Source: Protea cynaroides
Taxonomy: Eukaryota; Streptophyta; Magnoliopsida; Proteales; Proteaceae
DNA: 64,000 nucleotides
Direction of reading: 5' to 3'
Assembly: GCA_028583415.1 (NCBI GenBank)
Contig: CM053276.1
Coordinates: forward strand, 115,907,002 to 115,971,001
Shown piece after piece: positions 1 through 11,321 of the stretch. The translations under genes and the position numbers were made by a program. Numbering within the stretch: the stretch's first letter is position 1; each line of letters opens with the position of its first letter. The notes beneath the pieces were generated by a model, which had not been told where the DNA came from, ran no database searches, and worked only from the letters and a program-made list of their open reading frames with translations.

Positions 1-2088
1 TGTGAAACTATTAATTGTTCAAAATCTGGTATCAGCTATACTAACACCTTGTGCTGTGTCTTTGTCAAGAGTTTAAAGATGTTCTTGTAGTAATATCCAT
101 GATCCAAAGAAATGATGACATCTTGATTGTGGTGATGTTTGTATAGTCCTGAATAATGATTACTTGATTAAAGGCACATGCACGGGTCCTGTTTTGATTG
201 CTGTTAATGGTTGATGGTGTTCTGAGAAGTTTGCATTTTATTAGATGGCATTCGAATAGATCTCTCTTCCTCTTTGGTTTTCTTTTGAGTTAAATAATAT
301 CCAAGATATTTAATATTGACCTTGATATTTGGTTCAATTCTAAGCAAAAAGCTGGAAGCTTCCTACTTGTGTCATCTGGTGCTGTGGTAGCTCTTCCCCC
401 CCCCTCTCTATAGCTGATGTATTAATATTTTGTTCATGTGCCCTTTTATGCACTCAGCTAGGGAATATGTTGAATGATTTCTTTCCTCATTGGCTGTTCA
501 GATGAGAGTAGTCAGTGCAGGAATGATGCTCCTTCCACTTGAGTATTATCTGGTGCATGGAAAATTTTCCATGGTTATCTGTCTCATGTGCTGTACAAAC
601 AATTTGGTGAGTAACCTGATAACTCAGACATTCTATTTTGATGCATGCATGTTAATCATTTCAGTAACGATTCTGTTTCAGAATACTGTGTATTTCTTAC
701 TCATTGAGCTGCATGGATACCCACCTGGTTCAATGTGATCACCAGCCTCTCATCTTGAAGCTTACTGATGTTCCCTGCTCCCCTGTTATATTTTGTTCTG
801 AAAGAAAGATGACCTTGCAATCTGTGAACTTGCACTAATTGGTGAGTGATGCCTGCACCATAGAAGTTGAGACTTTATTCCCGAGTGCAGTGTCTGCTTT
901 CTGTCATATCTTATTGCTTAGAAGTTCTTATGGAACCTAACCAACTGGAGTGGTGGCTTCTTGACTTCTGGTTTTGTAGTATTGTGCATTAGATTACAAT
1001 TTGAAGTCCTGCCTAGTTTCTGCATTGATTTGTCTCAACATTTAATCCCTTGTTCTATCAGATAATTGTGGGGAAACATTGCCATGTGGTCTTTGCTTGC
1101 AGCTTGTGAATTTAGCTGACGTGGGATTGAGATGCATTAGTTCGTCTGTTGTATTGGGTAATAATATGAAGCCTTTGCTGAAAAAAAAAGGGGTAATAAT
1201 TGGAAAACACTGGAGCATCACATCATCAAGGTGGTGTTTATTATCGTTACTACTTAAAGCAGGTTATCAATCTTGGGACCCCGCAGTGGCACACCACGAC
1301 GTCTGTAAGGTGTTTACTACCATTACGTACCCATCATTGGGCCAGTTTAGTCAGTTTTGTTTGACATTTCCAGCTGATATATCATCTTATGATGTTCATT
1401 TACTATACTTATGATATTCATTTACTGGATTTCTATAGTCTAGCTTAAGCATCAGATATTCTGATGTACTTTTTATTTTGGACTAGACCTTGAGAAAGGT
1501 GGCAGTAGACAGTTCCACAATTGGTTATGCTGGACTTAAAGAAACTGTTCATTCAACTTAGCCATCAGTATGGAAAGTCCAATGAATCACATTTGGAAAT
1601 TTCACTTGTAAGTATTGATGGTGTGTTACAGTTAATGTTTATAATATGATCTAATAATTGTGATGCTTTGGTGAATTGTTTAAGTAGTATATTGTTGCAT
1701 TTAATGCCAATATTTGTCAGCTTTTATAGTTTTCTCTTGAAGCACCATTAGTAGCTTCAACCAAAAAAAAAAAAAAAAAAAGGCCCATTTGACCTGAGAA
1801 AATCCTCTCTACTCTAACTTGGTACTTAAATCCTCCTAACTTAAGATTTTATGGCTTCCAATCTTGTCATCTGCAAGTATTTTGTAGCCATCCTGGGTAC
1901 TTGATTCTTTTCATGCTATGTGCGCTTACTGTTTTGTTTGTGAATCCATGATAAGAGTTTGGTTAGGTTTTTTTTGGGTCCGGTTGCCGACCTGTCACAC
2001 CAACCCTCCTCCCTGTCCTGGGTTTGGAACCGATAGCATAACACTGGATGAAATGGGGAGGTGTGTCTAGAGTGCTGTGTAATCGACG
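1..2088. other. Non-coding stretch, no recognised gene
   Basis: AT-rich sequence with short open frames in all phases and no recognisable protein similarity. Two segments have splice-like borders (around 500-607, and around 1105-1160 after a TTGCAG acceptor), but their translations match nothing I know. It could be intron or 3'-flanking DNA of a gene that extends to the left. A poly-A run lies near 1762-1780. Confidence 0.35.
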
Positions 2089-2760
2089 TACCCTTTTAAA
2101 ACTTAAAGGAAAATTTTATAGGACAGTCATTCGACCAACTATCAAATCTTAAGAGGGCGAGCCTTGGTGTGACGGTAAGGTTGTTATATTGCAGCCTGGT
2201 GGTCACGGGTTCAAATCTTGGAAACAGCTTCTCCACATTGTGGGGGTAAGGCTGCGTAAATTCTGCCCTCCTCAGACCCTGCAATAGCGGGAGTTTTGTG
2301 CATCGTGCATTGGGACGTCCTAGTCATTCGACCAGCTATTATATATGATGCGGAATGTTGAGCAATTAAGAAGTATCATATCGATAAACTTAGTGTAGTT
2401 GAGATGGATGTGTGACAAAATTAGGAAGGATAATGTAAGGAATGATTGTATTAGAACTGATTTGGGAGTAGCGCCACATGATAAGCTATGAAAAAGTCGT
2501 TTGAGATGGTACGACCATGTTCAACGGAGACCGTTAGATGCTCTAGTACAGAGGAGTGATTTGATTTAGATTAACAGATCTAAAAGAGCTAGGGGCAGAC
2601 CTAAGATGACTATATAGGGGGAGGTGATGAGGAAAAACATGCATAGCTTAGGCCTTGTTTTAAGTATGACATCGAATAGAGCTGATTGGATTACAAAAAT
2701 CAGTGTAGCCCACCCCATTTAGTTGGGATAAGGGGTTGTTGTGAGCTTACGTCTTTTTTT
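2089..2760 (+). mobile_element. RTE-like LINE 3' fragment
   Basis: Decayed 3' end of a non-LTR retrotransposon reverse-transcriptase ORF. Read through several frame changes and stops, it gives peptides typical of the C-terminal part of plant RTE-type ORFs: FYRTVIRPT, DAECW, LRWYDHVQRRPLDA and RGRPKM, in that order. It ends in the characteristic tail CCCATTTAGTTGGGATAAGG, followed by a T-rich run. The 5' part is missing, as is usual for LINEs. An Au-like SINE is inserted after the IRPT codons and splits the frame. It is not functional. Confidence 0.75.
2143..2321 (+). mobile_element. Au-like tRNA-derived SINE
   Basis: About 179 bp resembling the plant Au SINE family. It has an A box near 2165-2175 (TGGTGTGACGG) and a B box near 2207-2217 (GGGTTCAAATC), the internal RNA polymerase III promoter. 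These are followed by the family's conserved body with ACAGC, GGGGGTAAGGCTGCGTA and CCCTGCAATAGCGGGAG. It is flanked by an 18-bp target duplication, AGTCATTCGACCAACTAT at 2125-2142 and the same with one change at 2322-2339. The duplicated target is LINE coding sequence, so the SINE is younger than the LINE fragment. SINEs are non-autonomous and depend on LINE enzymes. Confidence 0.85.
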
Positions 2761-4171
2761 TTTTTTTTTGGTACATTAGGAAGAATAGCATTGAGGATAT
2801 TGCTCAACTTCATTCCTCTTATCGTACTTAGACTCATTTTTTAATCTCCCTTTAATAAACCTAAGCTGATTACCTGATTCTCTAATTTCATTCTCCCTTA
2901 TGTACAAATTTATTTTTTCCAGGATTTATGGTACAGTCCATTAGCATGGCGTACTATAATTTCTGCAGTTTTAAGTAAAGGGTGATGTTATGGGACAGCC
3001 ATTTTGGTGATCCACTCTCCGATTACATGTCGATTACTATATGCTTCTGTTACAAGAAGTTGGATGGGGCCCAAATTTTGTAGACCCTCAAGATCCCCTG
3101 CCCACATGTTAAATTTCAGATCAATCTGGGTCGGCCAGGTGGCAAAACAATGAATTGAAAAATTAGAGACTACTGAGGGCGTGCATGAACATACAGTGTA
3201 GGGTATGTTAAGGTCTGAAACTTGGCACGTGGCCCATCCAGACCTTGACCTGTCTATCCATTGATGCAGCAAAAAAAAAAAAAAGCAACGTTTTTGACCA
3301 GGATAAGCCATTTGCCTCTGCACTACAAGCCTCAGTTTGGTTGCCATTCTTTCTGAGATGAAAAATAACTTGTGTGTGGTTTCCAATCTCTTTTCAATGT
3401 GCTACAAGCCACTTCTGATAATCAACAATTTTGTGATCCCCAATCCCTCAGTAATTCCTCATAGACTGACTGGCTTTGTCATTCTTCTTATCCAATGATT
3501 GTTGAGGGCAACTTGTAGTTCTTTCTCTAATTACTTCATTGTTTGCCAAGACTCCTTGATCCTTACCCTTAATTCACCCAAATGATCCATGTAGGTTTTA
3601 CCTTTGCCTCATTCAATCAAGTGTGCATACATCTTTTGCGCTATTATCCCTTAAATGTAAGGTAAATCTTTGCTTATTAATTTCATTATTTCTTATCCAA
3701 TTTTTCTTTAAATGATACCATAGGAAATTCTCTCTTTTGACAAATCAAAAGGGATTGTCTTAGTGAAACATCTCATCCCATCCCAGATGTTTTTATACGA
3801 ACTGTTAGAGAGGCAGTGACTTGGTTACATAAGCATCTTTATAGAAGCATTGTCACTGTCACTGTCACTGTCACTGTCACTGTTGCTGTTGCTGTCACTA
3901 ACATCCAGCTCCCAAAAAGGGTGAATATTAATTTAATGATTCATGACCCTCTTTGGGTTGTTAAAAGAGAGGGGGGGGGGACTATGGTGCAGTTAAGAGG
4001 GCTTGATTTGCCACTTCCCTGAATATATGAATCTCTAAGAGGCTCACATTGTTAGCTACCACAAACAATACATTCAGTGTACATCTAGCCAGCTTTGCTG
4101 TTCCACTATTTTACTGAATATGTTCACTTGGAACAGGATTCGATCTGTAGATGTACGAGACTACTCAATCA
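2761..4171. other. Non-coding stretch, no recognised gene
   Basis: No coding sequence recognised. It holds T-rich runs, a poly-A run near 3270-3284 and a hexanucleotide repeat at 3851-3899. It ends at the 5' LTR of the copia element. Confidence 0.4.
3851..3899 (+). repeat. TGTCAC hexamer microsatellite
   Basis: About five tandem TGTCAC units followed by related TGTTGC/TGTCAC units. The repeat gives a Val-Thr-rich open frame with no coding value. Confidence 0.85.
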
Positions 4172-4309
4172 TGTTGTAATATGGGTACAAGGGTAGAATT
4201 GTCTCAAAAGATTATTTTTTTTGTCTTTGTACTCATTCTAGATTGTTCTCCATTTTATAAATAAAGCTGGCCTATGTCCCATTAGACAAGTCATTACATC
4301 AATTCAACA
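4172..4309 (+). repeat. Copia 5' LTR
   Basis: 138 bp starting TGTTGTAATATGGGTACAAG and ending ATTCAACA. It contains AATAAA near 4259-4264, a likely polyadenylation signal. It matches 11322-11461 along its length with scattered substitutions and small indels. It is followed at once by the initiator-Met tRNA type primer-binding site. Confidence 0.88.
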
Positions 4310-4403
4310 TGGTATCAGAGTAGAGATTTTTTGAAACCCTAAAATCGAGATCTCTCTCCTCGATTTCAGCGCCTCGATTTTAGCGCCTCCACCTAACCGT
4401 GAG

Positions 4404-4431
4404 CCTCTCTCTCTCTCTCTCTCTCTCTCTC
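4404..4431 (+). repeat. (CT)n microsatellite
   Basis: Perfect CT dinucleotide run in the copia leader, just downstream of the primer-binding site. Confidence 0.9.
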
Positions 4432-4639
4432 GATTTTGCATCGCCCACCGCCACCTTTCTCTTTCTCTTTCTCTTTGTGGTCCCTCTCTAAATCCACTGA
4501 GAGCTTTTTTACCCTTTCCTTGAAGATGTCTCTCAGAACCTAAATTATCAAGTGGCAAAGGTGAATTTCAAAATTGTTTTAGTTTGCAGCCTGGCGGTAC
4601 ACGCGCCCAGCAACAAGCATTTTAGAAATTTTTTAGTCT

Positions 4640-5620
4640 TCTACTGGGCATTTTGGGTACTAGTGCCCTAATAATGGGGCTATTTTCAAGCTGTTGGCGC
4701 TTTTGTTTCAAAGCTTGTCACCAATCTGCAGCATGTCCTCCGAAGCTCATTATAAGCAGTGTTTTAAATCTCCACGAGATCTCGAAGATCTCGAGGAGCT
4801 CGAGACGAGATCTCGCCTCGATACAGTGTCTCGACCATCTCGACTAGTTCTCGAGCATTTCTCGACATTTTCGACCATTTCTCGACATTTTCGACCAGTT
4901 CTTGACCACTAGTTCTTGATTGGTCTCGATATAATGTATGAATTATGATTGTATAGTCTACTTGACTACTTTGGATTTTTTTTACTATGACAATTAACTA
5001 ATTAAGTGTTATTATGTTTATTCTTCTCCTAATATATCATTTTACTGGCTCATTTGGTCTTCTGTGATCTTCTAGTAGTGTTACATTATGTAGAATAGCC
5101 AATATTATCCTAGGTTTACATTTGAATTTCAAGCCGACACTGCCAAATATGGGTGTAAACCCAAACAACCACCATGTGTGATTATTTATACAATTTAATG
5201 GTTTAAATATGTTTATATATGCTAAAATAGGGTTCCCCCAGAGTATCAAGCTTTAAAATGGTCATTTTAGGGTCGAAATACACATTTTAAGCCTTCACGG
5301 CTTTTGTACAATGTCTCGCCGAGATCTCGACCGAGATTTCCGAGATCTCGGTTTCTCAGAGGGTCGAGACACCCTTGAGACTCGAGATTTCGAACTATGA
5401 TTATAAGAGATACTTGCTTATCCATGGGGACTTGTTTGAGCTCAAGGACTTCCTCAACTCTGTTCACCCAGTCCAAGAGTTCTTTAGCTTGCGGCATGTC
5501 CCAGTACTTCACAACATGCTTGAAGAATAGTCGGGCCGCTTCTTTTGCGCTGCAAAATGTGGGTGTGGGGATGAAGGTAGGATAAGGCTTTGTGTTGTGT
5601 TGTGTTGTGTTGTGTTGATG
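4640..5620 (-). mobile_element. Inverted gypsy gag scrap, split by a MITE
   Basis: On the minus strand two segments (about 5590-5400, then 4756-4660) read as one broken Ty3/gypsy gag domain. The first gives EAARLFFKHV, WDMPQAKELLDWVNRVEEV and VPMDKQVSLI. The second gives FGGHAADW, then a stop where a second Trp is usual, then QALKQKRQQ. Their order and spacing fit a gypsy capsid once the intervening MITE is ignored. The scrap runs opposite to the surrounding copia element, so it is probably a secondary insertion. Its outer limits are not defined; a (TGTTG)n run at about 5592-5617 lies at one edge. Confidence 0.6.
4757..5399. mobile_element. hAT-like MITE with 8-bp target duplication
   Basis: 643 bp flanked by a perfect 8-bp direct repeat ATTATAAG (4749-4756 and 5400-5407), the hallmark length for hAT transposons. 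The ends form imperfect terminal inverted repeats: left CAGTGTTTTAAATCTC, right end read in reverse CATAGTTCGAAATCTC. Both subterminal regions are packed with CTCGA/GAGATCTCG motifs in opposite orientations, so the element can fold back. There is no transposase, so it is non-autonomous. It sits inside the inverted gypsy gag scrap. Confidence 0.82.
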
Positions 5621-5689
5621 GGATTGTGAAAATTTCTTTGTTATCAATTCTATGCAGCCCCATATAGCTTGAGGATATCTCCTCGATTC

Positions 5690-7640
5690 TGCTGTCAAAA
5701 TTTGGAAGGCTGCCCAAGACACTTATTTTTAGGTTGCGATGATGCTCAGGTCTTCGAACTCCATAAGGTGCATGAGCTGAAGCAGAAAGAGCTCACTCTG
5801 TCTCATATTACTTTGAGCTACGCTCTCTATGGCACGAGCTCAATTTTTATGAAGAGTTCCACTCTACCTCAGCCACTGGTGTTGCCAAATTCCAGAAATG
5901 GGAAGACAATATCAGAGGGATTTTTTGGCCAGACTGAATATTAAATATGATCAGCTTTGGGCTCAAGTTCTGAGTTGTGACTCGTTCGAGAGTCCTATGC
6001 CATGATACAACTTGAGGACAAGTGCCGTGTGTCTATGCTTACACAGCCTGCTCCAACCCCTCAAGAGCGATCTGCCCTTGTTTCCAGCAGTCCATTTCGC
6101 AGTAATATTCCTCGGTATGGTGGCTCTTCCACCAAGGCCCTTGTAAAGTGCGACTGTTGTGGTTAGGAGCATCATACCTTGGAATATTGCTGGAAACTCC
6201 ATGGTTGTCCTTCTGACAGCTCTAGCCAGGCCAACCTTACTAAGATCTCTGAGTCTGCACAGATTGGTTCTTCTCTGTATTCTGATGAGCTCATTGCCTT
6301 TTTGCGTCTTCTGACTAGTTTGGAGCCTCCTCAACTTGCAACAGCTACTTGCCTTGGCTACCTCTTCAGCTGATTCCATTCTTGCCAGTTCGGTTATCCC
6401 TTTTTGTGGTCATAGTGCATATGTTCCTTCTCCCTCGTGGATTATTGACTCTGAGGCTTCAGATCAAATGACAGTTTCCGTTGAGCTTTTCCTTCAGTAT
6501 GCTTCCTGGTCTAGTAAAGGTAGGGTTCATTGGGCTAACGAAACTTAGTCCACTATTTCCGGGATGGGTTTTGTTACTTGTTCTCCTACTAATTTATTGT
6601 CCAGCCTTAAATTGCAAAATTACATTTTCACCTCTCATTGTGTTTTTTAGGATCTAATGATAAGGGCAGTGATTGGCTCTGATTGAGTGCACGATGTTCT
6701 CTATTTTCCTGATGATAGATCTTCTTCGGTCTCTTGTCAAGCGCTTCAGACTTCTTCTTTATCCACGTCCGAGATACTGCAGTGGCATCGTCGTCTAGGA
6801 CTTCCTCCTTTTGGGTACTTTAGCTAACTTTTTCCTCCTTTTCACCATTGTAATTCAGGACCTTTTTTTGTGAGGCATGTGTTTTGACCAAACAAACTTG
6901 AATCCGTTATTATGTTTTTTATAAGAAAAGTATCACTCCTCTTGTTTTACTTTACTTGGATATTTGGGGTCCTTCCCGTTGTCTATATGTCTCTGAATTT
7001 CGCTGGTTTGTTACCTTTATGATTGGTTTTCTTGAACTACTTGGATTTATTTGATGCACAGCAAAGGGGAGGTTTTTGCTTGCTTTCAGCACTTCCATCA
7101 TATGATGCAGATGCAATTCATTGTCATTGTTAAGGTTCTTTGTAGTGTCAATAGTGGCAGGGAATACTTCGAGACATTCTTTTAGTTGTATATAGCTTCT
7201 AATGGGATCATCCATCAATGTTGATACTTCGGCTCATAATTGTGTTGCTGAAAGGAAGAATCACCTTCTTTTGGAGGTTGCTCGATCCCTCATGTTTTAG
7301 ATACATGTCCTTCCCCATTACTGGATTGATGCGGTTCTTACTGCTGCCTTTTTTTATCAACAGCATACTGTTTTGGATCCTTGGCTTCTGCTCTCCTCTA
7401 GATTTCTTTCCGGGCTCAGTTGCTTTTTTCAATTTCTCCCAAAATTTTGGATGTGTTTGTTATACTCGTGACCATCATCCCCATGGGAAGTTTAATCCTC
7501 GGGGTCTTCGGTGCATTTTGTTTGGGGTATTCTGCCACTTAGAAGAGCTATAAGTGTTATCATCCTCCAATCTGGCGTTGGTTTGTCACTATGGGCGTCT
7601 TTTTTCATGAGTCTGCGGCGTACTACAATGCGACACCTTT
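5690..7640 (+). pseudogene. Copia gag, protease and integrase, broken
   Basis: Degenerate polyprotein 5' half. Frames between 5700 and 5990 give a copia gag domain (QVFELHK, HELKQKEL, QKWE-like stretches). At 6149-6190 a zinc knuckle of CX2CX4HX4C spacing (CDCCG, stop, EHHTLEYC) carries an in-frame stop. Near 6435 the protease site reads WIIDSEASDQMT. The catalytic Asp-Ser is present, but the Gly of the usual DSG triad is replaced by Glu. Near 6780 comes the pre-integrase motif LQWHRRLG, then integrase core pieces (YLDIWGPS, NCVAERKNHLL) to about 7640. Many stops and frameshifts make it non-functional. Confidence 0.8.
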
Positions 7641-7708
7641 TCAAGGGAGCCTAGCCACTTGATCTTGACCTTGATGCTTGTGTTCAGGCTGATACCGACT
7701 TCCCTATT

Positions 7709-8196
7709 CAGGGGGAGACTTTTATGGGACCTACTGCACCATCTCAATGACTAGAGATGCATGTTTATGTCTGCAAATAGCAGCCCTAGACCATAACTAC
7801 TGCATCTCTTACTCTACCTCGTCAATTGCCACCCTCTTGAGCCTGATATGCCTCCCTTGGGACTCTGGTAATTTTCTCCCCTCTTCTGATGTCGTTATTG
7901 ACCCTACTCTTGATTTGCCCTCGCAAAGGCACTCGGTCATGTACTTTACATTCAGGGGGAGACTTCTATGGGGACTACTACACCTTCTCAACGACCAAAG
8001 ATGCATGTTTATGTCCGCAAACAGCAGCCCCAGACCATAACTACTACATCTCTTACTCTACCCCGTCAATTGCCACCCTCTTGAGCCTGATATGCCTCCC
8101 TTGGGACTCTGGTAATTCTCTCCCCTCTTCTGATGTCGTTATTGACCCTATTCTTGATTTGCCCTCTCAAAGGCACTCGGTCATGTACTTTACATT
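7709..8196 (+). repeat. Tandem duplication, 2 x 244 bp, within copia
   Basis: Unit 1 (7709-7952) and unit 2 (7953-8196) are the same length and nearly identical. Both begin CAGGGGGAGACTT and end GTCATGTACTTTACATT. The duplicated segment lies between integrase and reverse transcriptase in the copia polyprotein. The few differences suggest the duplication is younger than most mutations in the element. It probably arose by unequal crossing-over or replication slippage. Confidence 0.9.
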
Positions 8197-8858
8197 CTAT
8201 TGCTATGAATGTTTCTTATGACTCCCTTTCTCCCTCTTATTTTGGTTTTGTGTCCTCATTGTCCTCTGTTTCTATTCCCCAAGCCTAGCAAGAAGCTACT
8301 ACAGATGAAAAGTGGCAGGCAATCATGGCTAAGAAAATGCAGGCATTGAGGAAAAATGGAACATGGGAGCTAGTTTGTCTTCTTCCTCAGAAGAAGGCAG
8401 TTGGTTGAAAGTGGGTCTTTGCAGTTAAGCAAAATATTGATGGTATAGTGCATCGTTTGAAGGCCAGGTTTATTGCCAAGGGCTTTACATACACTTATGG
8501 GATTGATTACCAGGAGATGTCTGCTCTAGTTGCCAAGATGAACTCTATCTGTGTTATCTTGTCTTGTGTTGTTAATCTAGGTTGGTCTCTTCAACAACTA
8601 GATGTGAAGAACGCGTTTCTTCATGAGGAACTCGAGGAGGAAGTGTACATGGACAGTCCCCCTAAGCTTACTTGATCTAAAACTTAGGGGAAGGTGTGCA
8701 AACTGAAACGTGCTCTATATAGGCTCAAGCGGTCGTCACGTACTTGGTTTGGGCGGTTTCATAGAGCCATGATTACTACAGGCAATGTTGACCACACGTT
8801 CATCAAACGATCAGGTGGAAAGAGTGCTCTTTTGATTGTTTATTTCTGATATTGTCAT

Positions 8859-10400
8859 TGTAACAAAATAGAAAACAATAGAAAACTAAAGACAAAGTAA
8901 ACTCAAAATATGAAAAGGAAAGTAATAAAGCAAACTAATAGACTAATTAGGAGTCCATATACTAATAGGAATCCAAAGAAACTAAAACTAACTACTTTGA
9001 CTAAGTCAAAGCAGTGTACGGTTACAATTCTATTAATCTAATACCCCGCTCAAGCTGGAGTATGGGGGAATGTGAGAGCTTCAGCTTGAAACAATATAGC
9101 AACAGAAGCAGTAGTAGTAACTGCAGCAGCAATAACAACAGCAACAGTAGTAGTAGCAATAGCAATAGTAGTGGCACCAATAGTAGCAGCAATAGTAGTT
9201 GTAGCAACAACAACAAAGTATAGGTCACTGCGAACCTAGTAGTTGTAGTAGCAGCACAATATACGTTACTGTGAACCATGTAACAAAACAGAAAAATAAG
9301 AGAAGAAATGGGGGAGAGAGTATGTATGCTCTTCTCCTCGTAGCTTGTATTTATAGAAATAGAAAACAACTATTAGATAGGATCTAGGACTCTACAAGTC
9401 AAAGTCCTAGTCACAAACTAAAGCCAAAGTAAACTTCCAAATAGTAAAAGGAAACTAACAAGCTTAATTAGTAAAGGAAACTAATAAAGCAAACTAATAA
9501 TCTAATTATGAGTCCATATATTAATAGAAGATCTAATTACAATAGGACTGTATAGAACTGTAAACACAATAAAATTGTAGATTCTTATTCTAACTCAGCA
9601 ATTGTAGTCAAAGAGTCCTACACCAACTATGCAATTCAAAGAGTCCCACATGATGAGGACTGTGAGTAGGTCCCATCGTGTGGACTGCAATGTAGTTTAA
9701 CACCCCCATCAAGCTGGAGCACTGCAGAATGTAAGAACTTCAATTTGAAACAATGTAGCAATGGAAGCAGCAGCAACAGTGAGAGCTTCAGTTTGAAACA
9801 ATGTATCAACGGAAGCAACAACAACAGTAGTAGTAGCAACAATAGTGGTGGTTCCAACACCTGCAAAAAGTAGTAGGTTGCATCACGTGCAACAAGTAAT
9901 AGTCTCTCGCTAATGAGTGGACCTGAATAAAGGTTGCATCTTGTGCAATTGAACAAAGTGTTGCATCAGCTCTCTTCAATGAACTTGAGCAAATATATAT
10001 ACGTGGAACATTCCACGTGGACAAATTACGGCCAGAGACAAGATATCAAAATTTCAAAACCATCCAACGGTCAGATTAAGAGATATGAACAAGTCCTTGC
10101 AACATTAGGACTTTGGAAGATAGGTTTTTTTTTTCTTCTTTCTTTTTCCTTTTTTTTTTTTTTTTTTTGGACAAATGTCAAAAGTCAAAATCCGACCAAC
10201 TGTTGTCAACCAGATTGGTATTTGCGTAAACATCAATGACTCAAGTGGAATATCAAAAAACGATGTCAATCCAACGGTTGATATAAGAGATAAGAAGTCC
10301 TAGTGTGACTAGGAATAAGGTAATGATGCAAGTGAATTTTCAGCAATAATTTAAATGTCAAAATCTGATGTGGCAATGGCCAACCAGAACTTGCCATAGT
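8859..10400 (-). mobile_element. Nested LTR array inserted in copia RT
   Basis: A 1.5-kb insertion flanked by a 5-6 bp direct repeat, TGTCAT at 8853-8858 and 10401-10406, exactly where the copia RT frame breaks and resumes. In minus-strand reading it holds two LTR-like copies. One is 9702-9279 (424 bp, TG...CA). The other is 9043-8859 (185 bp, internally deleted). Each is preceded by an internal segment ending in a polypurine-like CCAGCTTGAKSGGGG motif. A start resembling a primer-binding site, TGGTTCACAG, follows the larger copy. The internal segments are made mostly of triplet repeats and encode nothing recognisable. This looks like a TRIM-like or LARD-like non-autonomous element in tandem. 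Confidence 0.65.
9094..9219 (+). repeat. Interrupted AGC/AGT/AAC triplet repeat
   Basis: A run of AGC, AGT, AAC and AAT triplets that would read as poly-Ser/Asn on the plus strand and poly-Leu on the minus strand. A related shorter run lies at about 9755-9850 in the second internal segment of the nested array. Confidence 0.8.
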
Positions 10401-11321
10401 GTCATAAATAGATAAGTGATGATATTGCAAAAATTTCTCGCCTTAAAAGGTTTTTTGGGCAAGGAATTTGAGATTAAGGATCTTGGCTTCATTATTTTCT
10501 GGGCATAGAAGTTGCAAGGTCCTCCGTAGGAATTTATCTCTCTCATAGGAAGTATGTTCTTGATCTTCTTTCTGAGACTAGTTATGTTGGGATGTAAGCC
10601 TGCAAATACTCCCATTGATGCTAATGGTCACCTGGTTAGCAAAGCAGGTGATCCCGTGGAGTAGGGACGATATCAAAGATTGGTTGGATGATTGATATAT
10701 ATTTCTCATACTTTGCCCTGACATAGCTTATGCCATCAGCTTGGTTCCATACTCTAGTCACATGTAAGCAGTGTTGCGCATCCCCTGCTATCTGAAGTCT
10801 GCTCTAGGTGGTGGAATCCTGTTTTCTCATGATCATCTCAGAGTTGATGCCTTTAACTGATACTGACTGGGTAGGTTCTATGACAGTAGGTGTACTACTA
10901 TGGCACTTTTGTTGGTGGTAACCTTGTTACTTGGTGAGTGAGAAGCAATCTGTTGTAGCCAGGTCCAGTGCTGAAGCTAAATTTCGTGCTATGGTTCATG
11001 ACATTTGTGAGCTTCTATGGCTTCAACGTCTTCTCACTAATGTAGCTGTCCCTGTCACCCTTCCCATGAAGCTCTATTGTGACAGCTAATCTGCCATTAG
11101 CATTGCTCATAACCTGGTTCAAAATGATCGAACTAAACACGTGGAGATTGACAGTCACTTCATCAAAGAAAAGCTGGATTTGGGTCTTATTTGTATGCTT
11201 TTTGTTCTTAGTCATGAACAACTGGTTGATATTTTTATTAAAGGTCTTAGAAGTAAGGTGTTTCATCCTATTGTTTGTAAGTTGGACATGTGGGATATTT
11301 ATGCATCAATTTGAGGGGGAG

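Larger units (their letters stand above)
8300..11310 (+). pseudogene. Copia reverse transcriptase and RNase H, interrupted
   Basis: The RT begins near 8310 (EKWQAIMAKKMQAL), continues through KARFIAKGFTYTYGIDY and LQQLDVKNAFLHEELEEEVYM, and reaches the catalytic region around 8840 (LIVYF, frameshift, DIVI). It is then cut by the 8859-10400 insertion. It resumes at about 10410 with SDDIAKI and continues past LGIEVARSSVGIYLSHRKYVL. RNase H follows, with ISHTCPDIAYAIS near 10700, then KQSVVARSSAEAEFRAM and CELLWLQRLLT near 10950-11045 and HVEIDSHFIKEKL near 11140. Numerous stops and frameshifts are present. Confidence 0.85.

Noticed and set aside
2160..2220. Possible tRNA gene (A and B boxes)
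   Set aside because: The boxes belong to an Au-like SINE. No cloverleaf with acceptor stem and anticodon loop can be formed, and a target duplication flanks the whole unit.
9014..9369. Poly-Ser/Asn and poly-Leu frames
   Set aside because: Product of an AGC/AGT/AAC triplet repeat inside a non-coding retroelement segment.
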